In this document: piece by piece, positions 9,509 to 17,983 of the stretch
Position numbering within the stretch: the first letter of the stretch is position 1
Layout of the letters: each line of letters begins with the position of its first letter
Source of the DNA: JBKJZO01 sp046715235
GTDB lineage: Bacteria > Actinomycetota > Actinomycetes > BP-191
Direction of reading: 5' to 3'
DNA length: 31,069 nucleotides
Assembly: GCA_046715235.1 (NCBI GenBank)
Contig: JBKJZO010000210.1
Span: 1 to 31,069 of the forward strand
The notes under the pieces: generated by a model
Database searches by the model: none
Told to the model about the DNA's origin: nothing
Seen by the model: only the letters and a program-made list of their open reading frames with translations
Program-made: the position numbers and the translations under genes

Positions 9509-9838
9509 ATGACGAACAAGAGTCGAGACCTGATCGCGGGCGAGCCGGTGCATCTGCTGCTCCGGGCGATCAAGCGGGTCGGAGAGACCGCAGCCAAGAG
9601 TGGGGACGGCACCTTCGCACTCGATGCGGCGCTGGGGCTCAAGCTCGCGCAACCCTTGGTGCGCGCGCTGATGCGCATCGAATCGGAGCTCCTGCTCCAG
9701 GACGCAAACGCATTCCGGGGCCGAGCACCCACGACGCGGAGCCCTGATGACCGCAGTGTTGACGCCATTGTCGAGCTTGGCTTACGCCTCGCGGCCGTCC
9801 GTAACCACAGTGGGCGAGTCGTCGGCGCGCCTGAGTAG
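9509..9838 (+). CDS. Small hypothetical protein, 109 aa
   Basis: ATG at 9509 opens a 109-aa frame (MTNKSRDLIAGEPVHLLLRA...) with mixed helical composition and no signal peptide or membrane segment. A longer frame start at 9461 exists, but the residues before Met-17 look non-coding. The gene is divergent from the propeller gene and convergent with the secreted gene at 10124. I do not recognise the family. The amphipathic helices (GETAAKSGDGTFALDAALGL, IVELGLRLAAVRNHSG) look like real protein, and a strong inverted repeat follows downstream. Whether it is expressed is unclear. Confidence 0.55.
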   Translation: MTNKSRDLIAGEPVHLLLRAIKRVGETAAKSGDGTFALDAALGLKLAQPLVRALMRIESELLLQDANAFRGRAPTTRSPDDRSVDAIVELGLRLAAVRNHSGRVVGAPE

Positions 9839-10034
9839 TTCTGCTCAGCTGCCCCGCGTAGAAGTGACTGCACAGACGCGTATCGGGCGCGCCCCGCATC
9901 CGAGCAGGAACAGTCGCTACGTCGACTCGTGACGACATCCGCGAAGCCCGTCACCGCAAGTCACACGGACCTGGTGCCGCTGTTGAATGCCGCAACCGGC
10001 CGCGACGTGCACCTGTCCGCAACCAAGACGCGAT

Positions 10035-10073
10035 TCGACGAAAACGCCCGGGGCTGCTCGGCGTTTTCGTCGA
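10035..10073. terminator. Bidirectional terminator-like inverted repeat
   Basis: CGACGAAAACGCC (10036-10048) and GGCGTTTTCGTCG (10060-10072) are perfect reverse complements, extended one pair to 10035/10073, with an 11-base loop. The stem includes an A4/T4 run on each strand. It lies between two convergent genes (ends at 9838 and 10124), so it probably stops transcription from both sides. Confidence 0.7.
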
Positions 10074-10123
10074 TGTCGATCTTGAGTCCGGCTGGGCTCT
10101 GAGCTGTTCTGCGGCGTGCTCCG

Positions 10124-12223
10124 TTATTGCCGCTCGAAGAGCAGGTGGAGCCGGCCGGCCGCGTCAAGGGCGAGACCCTTGAGATGGTCGTAGCCAGATG
10201 GCGTGTGTCGCGTCGCTTTCCCCCACGTCGGTTTCGCGGAGTAGTTGCGCGTCAGCGTCCAGATCCCCTGGCGCGGATCGAACCACGGATTGGCGTAGCC
10301 GACCAGGACCTCGCCGGATGGTGTTGCGACAACCCGCACCTCGCTGTACGGCGACGCACCGGTGATCGAAGTCATGCCACCCACAGAGGCAGGAGTCATA
10401 CCGGACAGCAGGACCGGCGTACCCCATTCAGTGCGACCATCCGTCTTGTAGTTGATTCGGGACGCCGCGACGGTGATCCGGCCACCATGACTCGCGACGC
10501 TCCTCGGCACGATCGCGCGGCTGCTGTCGGCGTCAGATGTTGTCGCGGAAGGCTCGAAGGCTGCGGCTCTCGACGACTTGCTAGCAATCCGCAGCCGATA
10601 TCGGGTCATCTTCTCGTTGAAGTCACCAGTGACCAGCACCAGCCGATCAGTGACACGGTCATACGTCAGGTCGGCGACACCGAACACACTGTGGCTCGTG
10701 ACGTCGCGGGTCGTCCAGGCGCCAGCGGCATTAGTTCCGTAGCGGAGCACGGTCCGTCCGCCGTCCTCGGCGAGCCAGACGACATGCACCTTGTTGCGCC
10801 GGTCGAGCACGAGGCCGAGAACATTTCTGTCGGGCCCGTAGGGCGACTCATACGTGTCGATGCACTCGACGCTGTCCCACGGCCGAGAGCCTCGCATGTA
10901 GATGCATTCGTCGTCGCTCATCGCGACGACACTCGATTTGGTTGGCGACGTTGCGACGCTCACACCGGCTTCCCGATCGACCGTTACGCCGGCCGGAAGC
11001 CCCGCGGAACGCCACGCCGCTCCGACGGGCACGACGCCGTACGACGTTGGGCCGGTGTCTTCGTCTCCGTCGTCGACTCCGACGTGCGCCGTACCGTTCG
11101 GCTCTACGGCGAACAACGGGTCCTTGCTCCCACGCGGCACAGGGAGCCGGCGAACACGGGCCGCGGCCCCTCGCTCGGCCACGCCGACGTAGATCCCCGG
11201 CGTTGCCCCCGCGCCAACATCGAGGTCCCAAGGCGTCGTATCGCCGTCGGCGTCGACGCCGCGGATCGCGAACGTGTACGCCGCATGCGGCACCAGATTG
11301 CTGAACCGCCGCCGGTACTTCTGATACTCAGTCGTGCCGTAGTTGCGCGCGCCCCGAACCGGGATCACGAACCGCTTGGCGGCGCGGTTGCCGACGGGCG
11401 AACGCACACCCGAGATGGCGAGCAATTCCCAACTGACGTTACCGCCTGGGCCGATTGCGCGAGGCGGCCCGTCATGTGTCCACTGGACGTCGAGCGTCGC
11501 GTCATTGATCGGCTGCACCTCGAACCATTCGGTGGGCACAACCGGCAGCTTGCCGTCGCCCTCACTGACCGGCGGGCCGACGGCGCCGGTGGCGCTGTCG
11601 ATGGCGAAGACCGAGAAGTACGCCGGGAGGTCCGGATCGATATCGAGGCTCGGCGGCAGATCTGCCGCTTCGGAGCACTTCATCGCGTCCGTCGGCGTTG
11701 TTGGCGGCCGGTCGACGCGCATGCACAACATCGACTCATCCGACTGCGGCGCCGGCGCGAAGTACGCGGTGCGATGGCGGTATGAGTCGGTGAACGTGAG
11801 GTGGCGGACTGAGCCCGGCAGTGCTGCGCGCGCCGTCGCCGGTACGCCAAACACGCTCGCGTTCGCGGCGTACGAGAAGACGCTAACCACGTATGCGTGC
11901 CCGGCCGTGCCGGTGGACCACGTGAAGGACGTGCTCGGAGCGGCAACGTCCTGAACGAGCACCGCAGCCGGATCAGAAACGTTGGAGGTCGGCCGACGGC
12001 CTGGCACGACGACGACGCGGGCTCCGGCGTACTCGCTGCTGACCGGCGCTTTCCATGAGATCACAACTTCGGACGGCGTCTGTGTGCCCCTAACCTTGAC
12101 GCTCGTGACCGACGGCGGGGCAACAGCAGCGGAGGCAGGTGCGGAAAGCGCCGCCGGCATGGTGAGTGCAGCTGCTGCCAACGCGATGAGGGTGCGGGCC
12201 CTACGTGAACGCGCGCCAACCAT
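10124..12223 (-). CDS. Secreted FN3/beta-propeller-like protein
   Basis: A 699-aa exported protein. ATG at 12223-12221 follows GGGGAG at suitable spacing. Residues 1-32 form a Sec signal peptide: basic RSRRAR, a hydrophobic LIALAAAALTMPAAL core, and APASA before AVAPP. Residues of about 35-140 look like an FN3 or related Ig-like fold (VTSVKVRGTQTPSEVVISWK). A second such unit (VQWTHDGPP...YTFAIRGVDADGDTTPWD) lies at about 245-340. The C-terminal half has repeated short beta motifs (FAVEPNGTAHVGVDD, LVLDRRNKVHVVWLAEDGG, LALDAAGRLHLLFERQ) suggesting a propeller. No catalytic motif was seen. It shares the exported, FN3-bearing style of the neighbour at 6405-9224 but is not its duplicate. Confidence 0.8.
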   Translation of the reverse strand: MVGARSRRARTLIALAAAALTMPAALSAPASAAVAPPSVTSVKVRGTQTPSEVVISWKAPVSSEYAGARVVVVPGRRPTSNVSDPAAVLVQDVAAPSTSFTWSTGTAGHAYVVSVFSYAANASVFGVPATARAALPGSVRHLTFTDSYRHRTAYFAPAPQSDESMLCMRVDRPPTTPTDAMKCSEAADLPPSLDIDPDLPAYFSVFAIDSATGAVGPPVSEGDGKLPVVPTEWFEVQPINDATLDVQWTHDGPPRAIGPGGNVSWELLAISGVRSPVGNRAAKRFVIPVRGARNYGTTEYQKYRRRFSNLVPHAAYTFAIRGVDADGDTTPWDLDVGAGATPGIYVGVAERGAAARVRRLPVPRGSKDPLFAVEPNGTAHVGVDDGDEDTGPTSYGVVPVGAAWRSAGLPAGVTVDREAGVSVATSPTKSSVVAMSDDECIYMRGSRPWDSVECIDTYESPYGPDRNVLGLVLDRRNKVHVVWLAEDGGRTVLRYGTNAAGAWTTRDVTSHSVFGVADLTYDRVTDRLVLVTGDFNEKMTRYRLRIASKSSRAAAFEPSATTSDADSSRAIVPRSVASHGGRITVAASRINYKTDGRTEWGTPVLLSGMTPASVGGMTSITGASPYSEVRVVATPSGEVLVGYANPWFDPRQGIWTLTRNYSAKPTWGKATRHTPSGYDHLKGLALDAAGRLHLLFERQ

Positions 12224-12443
12224 CCCTGACTCCCCATTCCCCCGGCCGCGCCGCTAGCACGACCTCGCATAGGTCATCGGCTTCCGGACACGCGTTCTGG
12301 ACTGCGCATGCCGCGGTCGGCCGCTAGAACATGCGGCGTCGGACCGCGACAGCTAAGGCACCGATCGAAACCTCCAGAACAAGTCACGAACTTGAGCAAG
12401 CCGCTGTTCGTCGGCTGCGCGCTGACCCGAACTCGCGCGCCGG

Positions 12444-15020
12444 CTACAGCTTGAGCTGCCGAGTGATCGTGGGGTCGGTGATCAGCTTGTCGTTCGCGAG
12501 GAGAAACGCCTTGCTGACGATGACGCTGAGAAGCCCGCCATCCTCCTCGAAGGGGAGGAAGACCTTCTGCTGCTTACTGTCGTCAGCCTTGCGGCCGGGG
12601 ACGATACATAGGTACGCGTCGTTCGGCTCCATCAGGATGTTGCCGCTCCCCAAGTGAATCTTGTACGTGCGAAGGTCACCCCGGACGATCAGGAACCGCT
12701 CTCCCACGCTCGCACGATCCGCGATCTTCGTGCGGGGCATCAGGCGCTCCAGGGCTGCCCGGCGCGTCTGGGCCGTCTCGGTCAGTTCGCCGAACGCAAC
12801 GCGCTGCCAATAGTCCGCGTAGCGCTGCTCGCCGCGGTCGGTCCAGTTCGGGTCACCGGCGATGGACGTGACGCCGACGAACAGGTCGACGTCGCGCATC
12901 GCCTCGCTGAAAACCAGCGACGGGACCTCGTCGAGCGGCCGGATCTCCCACCCTTCCGGCCCCCGACGGTGGAACCTGACCTGGTCGGTGGCGGCGTACG
13001 GCGGAGTGGCGTCGTAGTCCGTTTCCTCGGTCTCGGCGAGCTCGTAGAAGAACTGAGCGCGCCAGTCACCGAAGTCCTTGCTGGCGCTGCCGTCGTACCC
13101 GCCGTCCCAGTACCCCAGATGCGTGCCGTTCCAGCCACGGGCCCGCAGGAGCGCTCCGAACTGCGGGTAGCGCACGATATGGGCGGCGAAGCGGTTGCTG
13201 TAGGTGCTTGTCGTGACCTCGGCCGGGGTGAGGAGATACACCTCACGGAACGCCTGCTTGAACGGTTGTCTGACCTCCTGCACGACCAGTCGCTCCCGCC
13301 AGGCACGGACCTCCTCGGCCGGGACGAGCGCCGGGTGCCAGAGCCGCACTGCCTGCGCATCGGTCAGTCTGCGCGTGGAGCCGTCGAGGCAGATCAGCGA
13401 GCCGTCGTCGCTTGGCCAGCCGGTCACCCACGAAGCTTCGTCGTCTGCCGAGTCGTCGGTCGTCGTCTGCCACAGCAGCGAACGAGCGAACACACCAGTG
13501 AGCGGGTGGTCCCGGTAGAGCTGAACCCAGTCGTCAACCGTCCAGACATTGCCTGCGGCGAGCAGGTTCTCGACTCGCAGCCGCTGCGTCCCCAAGGACT
13601 TGCGGATCTCGGTCACCTGCGCCTTCAGATCCGCCAGCTCTGCGGCGTATCGCGCCTTCACTGCTGCGGGCGTGCTCTTGAGATTCCTCCCGGCTGCATC
13701 AGCGAAGGCGAGCGTGGCGGTGAGCGGCGTCACGGTGATCGTTGCGGTGTGCTCGCCGACGATTGCGGTTGCGCGTCCTACCTCCTCGAGACCAAAGCTC
13801 GGGACGGCGCGTTCGAGCAGCTGCTCTGCCGACATACCCGCTCTGTCCGCGATCTCGTCCAGCGCCTTGCCGATCGCCTTGCGAAGCGTCTTGTTCGCCA
13901 CCTTGGCCTGCACGCGCGACAAGGCGGCGACGGCATCCACTCCGCTTCGGCGGGCGAGGAAAGCAATCGCGGTACTGGCGAGCGGCTGGCTACGGCTGAG
14001 CCCACCGGAACCGCCGAAACCGACGCCTGCGCAAATCGCCACATCGGCGAGCACCGTCGACAACGCCGGCTCGGTCGGCTCGAGCAAAGCCGCGGTCACC
14101 AGCACTCCGCGCAAGGTGATCGCGCTCTGTTCACCGAGCCAGGCAGGAGACGTGAACGCCTCCCCGCCGTAGTTTCGCTGCTCGGTTGTCTCCGGCAGTC
14201 CGGGTAGCGGCGTGAGCAGCTGCCGCAGCAGGGCGGGCGCATCCGGCAATTCGGCCGCAAGGGTGCTGGCTGTGGACGCCCACTTGTTGGACGGTGGGAC
14301 CTTGGTCAGCGTCGTGCAGTGAGTCAGGAGCGCCAGGCCCGCTCGGGTGCTCAACCGCCCCCGCAGGTCAGCATCCAGGCAGGCGGCGTACTGATCGGTG
14401 CTGCTGAACATGGCTGCGAAGGCGCGTTCGGGCTGCTGGTCGGCGTTGTACAACAGCGCCTGAATCTTGCGGGTGAGCGAGCGGCGAGCGTCGGCGTTCA
14501 GGTCGCTCGCGGTCTCGACTCGGGCAGCCAGGTGGGCGAGGATCGGCGAGGTCTCGGCGCGCTCCTCGGCGGTTAGCCGCGGCCACGACTGCTCGAGAGC
14601 GGCAAGGGGCACCTTGAGATGCTCCGGCAATCTGAACCCACGCTCGTCGTCGGTCTGCACCGCGCAATGGAGTGCGTACAAGGCCTCCGAACCTGTCCAG
14701 TCGAGGTGGCGTCGAGCGAGGGCCGAAGTGATGTCCACGAACGGGCGGCGACGCACTGCGAAAGTGACCGGGTCAAAGACGAGGTGCTGATGGGCCCAGA
14801 GCGCCGCGGCCCGGACGGTGGCGTCGTCTGCGTCAGCCAGAGCTCGGCCAGCGCCTGTCGTCGCGAAGGACGGTCCTGACCTCCAGAAGTTCTCCCGACG
14901 GTCGACCACGACGGCTCTACCGAGCAGATGCTCGACTACAGCGAAGCGATCTGCGAGCTCACCACCAGGAGCGATGAGCGCAGTGCTGTTCTTACGGCGG
15001 AGACGATCGAGCAGCCCCAC
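12444..15020 (-). CDS. DUF4132 domain protein (MolR/YehI-like)
   Basis: An 858-aa protein that starts with GTG at 15020-15018, two bases after the stop of the ubiquitin-like gene, so the two form an operon. The N-terminal two-thirds is Ala/Leu-rich and helical (HEAT-like character). The C-terminal third has the DUF4132 hallmarks, including FRHIVRYPQF-type segments, DLFVGVTSIAGDPNW (about residue 710) and the closing FLPFEEDGGLLSVIVSKAFL segment. It is shorter than E. coli YehI/MolR and I see no WGR domain. In E. coli the homologue sits beside a MoxR-type ATPase and a VWA protein; here neither is present in the window. The molecular function of the family is unknown to me. Codon and base use match the neighbours. 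Confidence 0.85.
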   Translation of the reverse strand: MGLLDRLRRKNSTALIAPGGELADRFAVVEHLLGRAVVVDRRENFWRSGPSFATTGAGRALADADDATVRAAALWAHQHLVFDPVTFAVRRRPFVDITSALARRHLDWTGSEALYALHCAVQTDDERGFRLPEHLKVPLAALEQSWPRLTAEERAETSPILAHLAARVETASDLNADARRSLTRKIQALLYNADQQPERAFAAMFSSTDQYAACLDADLRGRLSTRAGLALLTHCTTLTKVPPSNKWASTASTLAAELPDAPALLRQLLTPLPGLPETTEQRNYGGEAFTSPAWLGEQSAITLRGVLVTAALLEPTEPALSTVLADVAICAGVGFGGSGGLSRSQPLASTAIAFLARRSGVDAVAALSRVQAKVANKTLRKAIGKALDEIADRAGMSAEQLLERAVPSFGLEEVGRATAIVGEHTATITVTPLTATLAFADAAGRNLKSTPAAVKARYAAELADLKAQVTEIRKSLGTQRLRVENLLAAGNVWTVDDWVQLYRDHPLTGVFARSLLWQTTTDDSADDEASWVTGWPSDDGSLICLDGSTRRLTDAQAVRLWHPALVPAEEVRAWRERLVVQEVRQPFKQAFREVYLLTPAEVTTSTYSNRFAAHIVRYPQFGALLRARGWNGTHLGYWDGGYDGSASKDFGDWRAQFFYELAETEETDYDATPPYAATDQVRFHRRGPEGWEIRPLDEVPSLVFSEAMRDVDLFVGVTSIAGDPNWTDRGEQRYADYWQRVAFGELTETAQTRRAALERLMPRTKIADRASVGERFLIVRGDLRTYKIHLGSGNILMEPNDAYLCIVPGRKADDSKQQKVFLPFEEDGGLLSVIVSKAFLLANDKLITDPTITRQLKL

Positions 15021-15022
15021 GT

Positions 15023-15412
15023 TCAGCCCCCGACGAGCTGCACGAGCTTGACGAACGCGACCTCCAGGGCCTCATCGACGGTGATGACCTCCGCCAGGTC
15101 GTCCACCTGGCGGTCGCCCACCAAGATGAAGAAGCCGTTGCGTTGGAAGGCATGCTCGGCGATGTCAGCCTGCGCCTCCCAGTCCAGCCGGCGTGGCTTG
15201 CGCAGCCGGAAACCGTTGCGTTCGATCTCCGCGTCCGTCGGCTGGATCAGTCCTTTGAACAATGTCGTCGGGGCCGCATTATGCCGGGCGACCTCCTCAC
15301 GCACCCTGAGCCGGATGAGCTCTCGGACGGTGATGGTGTCCGGCAGCTCGACGTCGATGCCGCCGATGTCTCGTCCTGTTGCGGTCTGGTCGTGCAACGT
15401 GATCATCGGCAT
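15023..15412 (-). CDS. Beta-grasp (ubiquitin/MoaD-like) protein with C-terminal Gly-Gly
   Basis: A 129-aa protein; I start it at the ATG at 15412-15410, with GGGGGAGG 11 bases upstream (a second ATG lies two codons in). The upstream extension to 15487 is relic DNA. The N-terminus ITLHDQTATG...GGIDVELPDT looks like a beta hairpin, followed by the helix ITVRELIRLRVREEVARHN. The C-terminal half FFILVGDRQV..DLAEVITV..EALEVAF ends VKLVQLVGG-stop, much like the MoaD/ThiS/ubiquitin-like terminal strand with a free Gly-Gly (Gly128-Gly129). The fold assignment is by eye and is inference. A middle insert (GLIQPTDAEIERNGFRLRKP) is unlike MoaD. Its stop lies two bases before the DUF4132 start, so a joint role is likely. 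No E1- or JAB-like gene is present in the window. Confidence 0.75.
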   Translation of the reverse strand: MPMITLHDQTATGRDIGGIDVELPDTITVRELIRLRVREEVARHNAAPTTLFKGLIQPTDAEIERNGFRLRKPRRLDWEAQADIAEHAFQRNGFFILVGDRQVDDLAEVITVDEALEVAFVKLVQLVGG

Positions 15413-15630
15413 TGCTGGCGGTACCTCCCCCTCGCAATAGACCAGAACAGTGCTTCGCCCGCGCGGCACAGGATCGCAACCTGCCACGAACGCTGGACGC
15501 CATCTCTTCTCTTCGTCCTCGGATTCTGCGGACCGTCCCTGAAGCCATTGCTCGAGCAGTTAGAGATCGTCGTCCCGGCGATCGGGCTCTGTCCCGAGCC
15601 CGTCGCCCACTTCCACGTCCGCGCGCTGCC
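15378..15630. repeat. Direct repeat copy A (lectin relic plus ubiquitin-like gene start)
   Basis: About 253 bases align colinearly, by eye, with 21026-21273 in the same orientation. The best block is GCGGTCTGRTCGTGCAACGT followed by GATCATCGGCA. This copy covers the first codons and ribosome-binding site of the ubiquitin-like gene and the 3' part of the lectin relic. Divergence is moderate, so the duplication is not recent. Confidence 0.8.
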
Positions 15631-15947
15631 GGTGTCGTACGCCAATCCGGCCGTCCACAGGTAGGGCCCACCAGTCATGCGGGTCTGCAGCATGGCGTTG
15701 ACGGACGCGTTGGGAATCGTCGCGAGGTAGCCGCTCTGCCCGTTGAACGTCAACGCCCGCGCCGCCGTGTCCGCGTTCGCCCACGTGAAGCCGTAGTTGA
15801 CCGACCGGTAGAAGTGCTGGTTGGTCGGCTGGTAGACGTAGCCGCTCGCAGTCGGCAGCGCGGTCAGACTGACCGTCGCGGTCGAGCCCGCGTTGTTGCC
15901 CGAGACGACCGACAGGGTCGCGAGTGCCGCATTGATGTCGGACTCGG
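15541..15947 (-). pseudogene. C-type-lectin-domain relic of a surface protein
   Basis: The minus-strand frame reads ESDINAALATLSVVSGNNAG, then YVYQPTNQHFYRSVNYGFTW, ANADTAARALTFNGQSGYLA and a WTAGLAYDTGS...WATGSGQSP segment. This matches the first half of a C-type lectin domain as found in bacterial surface proteins. The signal peptide and upstream domains are missing at the 5' end. The second half of the domain (the WNDxxC-type part) is lost after CSSNGF, where unrelated Arg-rich sequence follows into the ubiquitin-like gene. The open frame survives for 210 codons but has no credible start. It is best read as a fragment; its DNA now probably supplies the promoter region of the downstream operon. 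Confidence 0.65.
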
Positions 15948-16065
15948 CGCCGACCGGTCGCTGGTGCAGATGGCCACCGCTCGATCTACGGCGTCTGGCG
16001 CGGCGTGCGGTTAGCCGGAGAACTCGCCATCGCATCGCCGGTACGGGTGTGCTGACCTGCGCCGG

Positions 16066-16773
16066 TCAGGTCGCCACTGGCGTCGGCTGGCGGGCGGTCG
16101 TCGGTGCTTCGTCCAGCGCCCGGCGCCGGACGCCGCGGACGAGCAGGTAACCGATCATCCAAAATTCGCCCACGCTCGCGGGATAGGTCAGCACATCGGC
16201 GACGACCGGGGCGTCGGGGGCGAGGTATCTGGTGAACGCGCTGAGCACGTAGCCGATGCCGCCCCCGACGAGGATCCAGCCGAGGGCGCGGGGCATCCAG
16301 CCCGAGCGGAGCACGCACCAGCCCATGGGGATGAGCCACAGGCCGAAGAACAACGCGCCCACGCCCCACAGGTTGTCGCTGATCAGGTACAGCAGTTGCA
16401 CGGTGGCAGCCGCGTCGCCGACCGGGTCGAGCGCCAGTTCCAGCGCCGTCGCCAGCAGTGCCGAGCTGACGAGGATCGCTACTGCATTGATGAGGCCGAA
16501 GGCGGCGATCGCGCCGGCCGCCAGACGGTCTGCGGTGCGGAACAGCCGGTAGAACCACACGGCGGCAAGGGCTTGGGTGACGACGATGAGCAGTTCGAAG
16601 GCGATGCCGGCGCGGGCCAGCGATTCGCGCTCCACCAGATTGGCGAGGGTCGTGCCGGGGTCGTCGGCGGCAAAGAGTTCCGGCCGGATGAACAGGAAGC
16701 CGAATCCGCCGGCGATGGCCAGGCCGAGGTAAAACAGCCCGGTCAGGCGCGCGGTACGGGTCAATTCGTGCAT
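16066..16773 (-). CDS. DUF4386 integral membrane protein
   Basis: A 235-aa membrane protein. ATG at 16773-16771 follows AAGGAG at good spacing. About six hydrophobic segments are visible, including LTGLFYLGLAIAGGFGFLFI (about 10-29), AGIAFELLIVVTQALAAVWF (about 55-74), LAAGAIAAFGLINAVAILV, LWGVGALFFGLWLIPMGW and LGWILVGGGIGYVLSAF. The pattern, including a TARLTGLFYLGL start, fits DUF4386. Function and substrate are unknown. It is divergent from the TetR gene, with a palindrome in the shared 115-base intergenic region, so it is probably that regulator's target. Confidence 0.88.
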   Translation of the reverse strand: MHELTRTARLTGLFYLGLAIAGGFGFLFIRPELFAADDPGTTLANLVERESLARAGIAFELLIVVTQALAAVWFYRLFRTADRLAAGAIAAFGLINAVAILVSSALLATALELALDPVGDAAATVQLLYLISDNLWGVGALFFGLWLIPMGWCVLRSGWMPRALGWILVGGGIGYVLSAFTRYLAPDAPVVADVLTYPASVGEFWMIGYLLVRGVRRRALDEAPTTARQPTPVAT

Positions 16774-16852
16774 CGTGGCTCCTTCGGAAGGGCCCTACCG
16801 GCGCGGAGGACGGGGTCGAATTGCCGACCTACCCGACGTACCACGGAAGGTA

Positions 16853-16867
16853 CTTTACGATGTAAAG
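16853..16867. promoter_or_regulatory. TetR operator palindrome
   Basis: CTTTAC-GAT-GTAAAG is a perfect inverted repeat with 6-base arms, 22 bases before the TetR GTG and 80 bases before the divergent DUF4386 start. TACATCGTAAA-type sites are usual for this TetR subgroup. Autoregulation and control of the DUF4386 gene are inferred. Confidence 0.7.
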
Positions 16868-16888
16868 CAACGCAAGGATGGGAGTCCG

Positions 16889-17578
16889 GTGCGAGCGAAG
16901 GCGTCCCGCAAGCCGCTCACCCGCGACCGAGTGCTGGCCGCGGCGGTTGCCTTGACCGATGCGCAGGGCATGCAGGCGCTGACGATGCGTCGCCTGGCCG
17001 CCGATCTCAACGTCGAGGCCATGGCGCTCTACTACCACCTCCCCGATAAGGAGGCGGTGCTCGACGGCGTCGCTGAGAGTGTGATCGCCGAAATCGCGAC
17101 CGCAGTCGGCCGCCTCGACCCGAATGGCGGTGACACCGACTGGCAGGCCCAGCTGCGGCAACAGTTCCTCGCGGCGCGTCAGGTCATGTTGCGGCACCCG
17201 TGGGCGCCCGGGCTGCTGGGCACGCGCCGGACCATCCCGGCCGGCGTGTACGCCTACTACGACGGGATCCTCGGCACGCTCGTGGGTGCCGGGTTCTCGT
17301 ACCACCTCGGGCATCGGGCGCTACACGCGTTCGGCAGCCTCCCGCTCGGATTCGCGCAGGAAGCCTTCAGCCCGGCATCGGCCGGCGGGGACATGGAGAT
17401 CGACGAAGCGGAGGCAGACCTGGCCGCGATGGCCGAGGCCTTGCCGCACCTGACGGCCATGGTGGCAGCCGAGATCCATGAGGCCGGCGACCCCACGCTC
17501 GGTTGGTGCGACAGCCAGGTCGAGTTCGAGTTCACCGTCGACCTACTCTTGGACGGGCTCGAACGCCTCCGCCGCTAG
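16889..17578 (+). CDS. TetR-family transcriptional repressor
   Basis: I take the GTG at 16889, preceded by GGGAG, giving 229 aa; the longer frame from 16775 would run through the operator. The N-terminal helix-turn-helix is at about residues 12-65 (LTRDRVLAAAVALTDAQG, LTMRRLAADLNVEAMALYYH, LPDKEAVLDGV). The C-terminal ligand-binding part has the FxxGLERLRR-like end typical of the TetR_C group (VDLLLDGLERLRR). It probably represses itself and the divergent DUF4386 membrane gene and is released by a small ligand that is not evident. Its 3' end overlaps the convergent doc relic by 36 bases. Confidence 0.92.
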   Translation: MRAKASRKPLTRDRVLAAAVALTDAQGMQALTMRRLAADLNVEAMALYYHLPDKEAVLDGVAESVIAEIATAVGRLDPNGGDTDWQAQLRQQFLAARQVMLRHPWAPGLLGTRRTIPAGVYAYYDGILGTLVGAGFSYHLGHRALHAFGSLPLGFAQEAFSPASAGGDMEIDEAEADLAAMAEALPHLTAMVAAEIHEAGDPTLGWCDSQVEFEFTVDLLLDGLERLRR

Positions 17579-17930
17579 CTTGCTGCTGGCGGGTACACCG
17601 TCGACATCGGGGCCGTTGGTCAGCGGCGGCGGCGCGACTTCTTCGGGTGCCTCGAAGGAACTGCGCAGCCTCGCGGCGATGTGGTGCACGTCGTCCAGAT
17701 GGCCGGCTGCGATCGCCATGATCAGGCGGTACGCCGAGTCGTTGGTCATCGTCGCGCGGTAACCGTTGACGCCATAGAACGCCAGCAGGGCAGCGAGTGC
17801 GAGGCGCTTGTTGCCGTCCACCAGGGCGTAGTTGCGGGCGATGGAGTGGGCGAGCGCGGCCGCCTTGTCATGCACGGTCGCATAGGCGCCAACGCAACGG
17901 GGCAGCCCGTTGAGCGCCTGAAGACTAGAT
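17543..17930 (-). pseudogene. Doc/Fic-family toxin, 5'-truncated and with altered catalytic residue
   Basis: The minus-strand frame SLQALNGLPRCVGAYATVHD, KAAALAHSIARNYALVDGNK, RLALAALLAFYGVNGYRAT matches the Doc (death-on-curing) family. The motif is normally H-A-L-V-D-G-N-K-R, but here the first residue is Tyr (codon 17828-17830, TAC, one transition from CAC). The His is the catalytic base in Fic/Doc enzymes. The first 40 or so residues of a Doc protein are missing: homology stops near 17930, where the opposite-strand fic gene begins. No Phd-type antitoxin adjoins it. A longer open frame to 18391 only exists as antisense to fic. The product, if any, should be inactive. The 3' end overlaps the TetR gene. 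Confidence 0.7.
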
Positions 17931-17983
17931 GATGTCGATTCGCGCTTCAGACGTACACCCTGGTTCTGCGGCAGGTCGAGGAG

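Noticed and set aside
10127..11785. 552-codon plus-strand open frame
   Set aside because: It is antisense to the secreted protein gene at 10124-12223, is rich in Arg/Asp/Val and has no domain or signal; high GC keeps antisense frames open.
12654..14207. 517-codon plus-strand open frame
   Set aside because: It is wholly antisense to the DUF4132 gene, and its Arg/Glu/Gly/Leu-rich composition is that of a frame shadow.
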